Of a stretch of 64,000 bases of DNA, positions 62,114-64,000 are shown in pieces. The translations under genes were made by a program, and so were the position numbers. The stretch lies in the NCBI GenBank assembly GCA_024642005.1, contig JAHECA010000001.1:186001-250000 (forward strand), read 5' to 3'. The notes below the pieces were generated by a model. The model did not search any database. It was not told the DNA's origin and saw only the letters and a list, made by a program, of their open reading frames with translations. Numbering within the stretch: position 1 is the first letter of the stretch; every line of letters starts with the position of its first letter. The stretch comes from Robiginitalea sp. Lineage in GTDB: Bacteria > Bacteroidota > Bacteroidia > Flavobacteriales > Flavobacteriaceae.

Positions 62114-63002
62114 TACCCGACTCACGGCCCATTCGGAATACCTGCCCCTGCAATCGGTTTGGATCCGCCCGCCGCAGGAGGCCGGATGGACCCAACAGGC
62201 CATCACAACCCAGTGGAAGGCCCTGAATTACCTGGAACCCCCGGAGCCAATCCGGGCCCGGGAACAATATACGGCCCTGGAATCCCTGCTGCGCAAGGAA
62301 GTGCCGGAAGTACAAATTTTGGCCGGTGACGTCCTTTCGCTCGATTCGGTGTATTGCCGCGACGCCTCCCTTGCGACCGATGCCGGGATGATCCTCTGCC
62401 GCATGGGAAAGGCGGCGCGCTCCGGAGAGCCATCCCTGCACAGGCACGCCTTCGAAAAGGCGGGAATCCCGGTACTGGGAGCCATTGAACCGCCTGGCAC
62501 CCTGGAGGGAGGTGATGTAGCCTGGCTTGGGCCTCAGACGCTTGCCGTCGGACACAGTTACCGCACCAACCGAAGCGGCATAGCGCAGCTTACCGCCCTG
62601 CTGGCACCAAAAGGCATTGAAGTGATCCCCGTAGACCTGCCCCATTTCAGGGGGCCCTCCGATGTTTTCCACCTGATGTCAATCCTGAGCCCTGTCGACC
62701 GGGACCTCGCCGTGGTATACGCCCCTTTGATGCCCATAGGCTTTCGAAACAGGCTGATCGACCTCGGATACCGCCTGGTGGAAGTTCCGGAGGCCGAATT
62801 CGACACCCTGGGGTCTAACGTGCTGGCCATAGCCCCTCGCCACTGTTTGATGGCAGCCGGCAACCCTCAAACCGAGGCGGCCCTCCGCAGGGAAGGCTGC
62901 AGGGTACTGGCTTATGAAGGAAGTGAGATCAGTCTAAAGGGAGGGGGCGGCCCCACCTGTCTTACCCGTCCCTGGCGACGCCAGGCCCTGCCTAACCCCT
63001 GA
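62106..63002 (+). CDS. Amidinotransferase/DDAH-like amidinohydrolase
   Basis: 298 residues, pentein fold. Features are VYCRDASLATDAG, the GGD element in GTLEGGDVAWLG, the catalytic His region in HFRGPSDVFHLMSILSP, and Cys285 in GGGPTCLTRP. Relatives hydrolyse N-omega-methylarginines (DDAH), arginine or citrulline. Overlap with the permease gene suggests that an imported guanidino compound is its substrate. Its 3' end overlaps the trmN6-like gene on the other strand by 11 bases. Confidence 0.85.
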   Translation: MSDTRLTAHSEYLPLQSVWIRPPQEAGWTQQAITTQWKALNYLEPPEPIRAREQYTALESLLRKEVPEVQILAGDVLSLDSVYCRDASLATDAGMILCRMGKAARSGEPSLHRHAFEKAGIPVLGAIEPPGTLEGGDVAWLGPQTLAVGHSYRTNRSGIAQLTALLAPKGIEVIPVDLPHFRGPSDVFHLMSILSPVDRDLAVVYAPLMPIGFRNRLIDLGYRLVEVPEAEFDTLGSNVLAIAPRHCLMAAGNPQTEAALRREGCRVLAYEGSEISLKGGGGPTCLTRPWRRQALPNP

Positions 63003-63705
63003 GGTAGAAATCCCGGGTCAGACGGTTGTAAGCCTCCGTATATACATATCGGTTTTCTTCAATGGTAAGGGTGTCTTCCTGCAAGGGGAAAGGCTGCCGC
63101 TCCAGGCAAAGCAGGCTGCGTTTGGTTTCGGCGTTGGGATTGCCGCGAACCCGGGTAATTAGGGCCGGAAATAGTCCGAAATCTTTTGCCAGCTGAAGAA
63201 AAGAAGCCTCTTCCCGGCAAGGGATTATCACACAAAAACGAGCTTCGGGAGTCATCAGTGCAACCGCAGAACCCAACAGTTCCTCAAATGGGAGGGCACG
63301 CTGTTGCCGCGCCTGGTCGCGGGCAGGTTTCCCGCTGCCGACTGTTTCTGGGTAGTAAGGCGGGTTCGATACGATCAGGTCGTATTCGGGCCCAAATTCT
63401 TCCGCAAATTCACTCAGGCCGGCATGGTAGCAAAACAGGCGGTCGGCCCAGGGGGAGGCCTCAAAATTGTGCGTGCAAACCTCGAAGGAATCGGCATCGA
63501 TTTCAATGGCGTCAATGGTTTCGGCAGCCGAACGCTGGGCCAGCATCAGGGCAATGAGCCCTGTACCCGCGCCGATGTCGAGGATCGCGCCCGGATTTCG
63601 GTCGAGAGGAGCCCAGGCCCCGAGCAGTACCCCATCGGTACCCACCTTCATGGCGGCCCCGACCTGCTGCACAGCAAATTGTTTGAAACGAAATACCTCC
63701 CCCAT
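62992..63705 (-). CDS. trmN6: tRNA1(Val) A37 N6-methyltransferase
   Basis: 237 residues. A class I methyltransferase with the SAM-binding DIGAGTGLIALMLAQ, acidic loop DAIEIDADSFEVC and the N6-adenine motif NPPY in IVSNPPYYPETV. Start FRFKQFAVQQVGAAMKVGTDG is typical of YfiC/TrmN6. It methylates A37 of tRNA-Val in relatives. It lies 3 bases downstream of the sulfatase stop codon, so read-through from that gene is likely. Confidence 0.88.
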   Translation of the reverse strand: MGEVFRFKQFAVQQVGAAMKVGTDGVLLGAWAPLDRNPGAILDIGAGTGLIALMLAQRSAAETIDAIEIDADSFEVCTHNFEASPWADRLFCYHAGLSEFAEEFGPEYDLIVSNPPYYPETVGSGKPARDQARQQRALPFEELLGSAVALMTPEARFCVIIPCREEASFLQLAKDFGLFPALITRVRGNPNAETKRSLLCLERQPFPLQEDTLTIEENRYVYTEAYNRLTRDFYLRG

Positions 63706-63708
63706 ATA

Positions 63709-64000
63709 TCAATCGCTTGTCGCATCTCCACCGGCCCTTCCCGGTGGACGGTTCTCCAGGCCCTGCACCCCGGTTAAGGCATCTCCCAGGCGCATACGCA
63801 TGCGGTCTGCCAGCCGGCTAAGTGCCGCCACGGTGTCTGGATGTGAAGTTGCCAGGTTGGTTCTTTCCTCCCAATCGTCGCGCAGGTTGTAGAGTTCGGG
63901 GGCCCCGAGCTCAAAGTAGGTGTATTCCCCGGGCTGACCACCCTGGCCGGGCACCTGCCCTTCCATAGATCGGTACCGGTGGGGAAAGACCAGTTTCCAG
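63709..64000 (-). CDS. Sulfatase, C-terminal end only
   Basis: The gene enters from the right edge; about 96 residues are visible, ending at TGA 63709. The pattern KLVFPHRYRS, then a loop and ELGAPELYNLRDDWEERTNLA, is the standard C-terminus of Bacteroidota arylsulfatases, where the last beta-sheet precedes YNL..DP..ETNLA. The active-site formylglycine region lies outside the window. Such enzymes desulfate algal polysaccharides. Confidence 0.85.
   Translation of the reverse strand, partial: WKLVFPHRYRSMEGQVPGQGGQPGEYTYFELGAPELYNLRDDWEERTNLATSHPDTVAALSRLADRMRMRLGDALTGVQGLENRPPGRAGGDATSD

Overview
The window looks like a chromosomal segment of a GC-rich marine member of the Flavobacteriaceae (Bacteroidota). 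Robiginitalea or a close relative is my best guess. The evidence is: TAnnTTTG-type -7 promoter elements, few Shine-Dalgarno sequences, a fused CcoNO cytochrome oxidase subunit, families typical of the phylum (DUF4407, DUF4230, DUF4260, DUF6090, GH109), and base composition well above most flavobacteria. The genus is inference; no rRNA gene is present to test it.

Layout. 0-2 kb: the 5' part of a GH3 beta-glucosidase gene, divergent from a regulator with a degenerate Nudix domain. 2-11 kb: secreted or membrane hydrolases (amidohydrolase, alpha/beta hydrolase, Ntn-type hydrolase), a decayed stretch with two gene remnants, an MFS transporter paired with a lipoprotein serine hydrolase, and a FabG-like reductase. 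11-12.1 kb: a tRNA-Leu(UAG) whose 3' end and terminator are duplicated, followed by a DUF6090 gene broken by one in-frame amber stop. 12.1-18.7 kb: a signalling block on the minus strand (class III cyclase, single-domain response regulator, giant hybrid sensor kinase). 18.8-21.4 kb: M20 peptidase and a DUF4407 membrane protein. 21.4-23.0 kb: an AT-richer glycosyltransferase gene bracketed by 70-bp imperfect direct repeats. 23-29 kb: housekeeping and small hypothetical genes (ruvC, a hemW-like gene, nitroreductase). 29.2-37.2 kb: histidine catabolism (LysR regulator divergent from hutH-hutI-hutU-hutG) meeting hmgA tail to tail. 37.5 kb: a likely small RNA made of three hairpins. 39.2-49.8 kb: a microaerobic respiration locus (UspA, Crp/Fnr regulator, ccoI, ccoS, ccoNO, ccoQ, ccoP, ccoG, ccoH, TauE/SafE-like protein). 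49.8-58.3 kb: CoA-transferase, two Tat-exported Gfo/Idh/MocA proteins (one GH109), an anaerobic-type hemN-uspA pair, and a sugar nucleotidyltransferase-kinase pair. 58.3-64 kb: acyl-CoA dehydrogenase, Rieske oxygenase, an amino-acid permease with an amidinohydrolase, a trmN6-like gene, and the 3' end of a sulfatase gene.

The genes form several working units. The hut genes convert histidine to glutamate. The cco cluster assembles and matures a cbb3 oxidase, and a shared TGAC-N4-ATCA motif before ccoI, ccoS-ccoNO, uspA and hemN suggests common control by the Crp/Fnr protein encoded among them. The GH109, nucleotidyltransferase and NahK-like kinase could salvage N-acetylhexosamines. The permease and DDAH-like enzyme could import and open a guanidino compound.

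No CRISPR array, complete insertion sequence, phage gene, rRNA or replication origin was seen.
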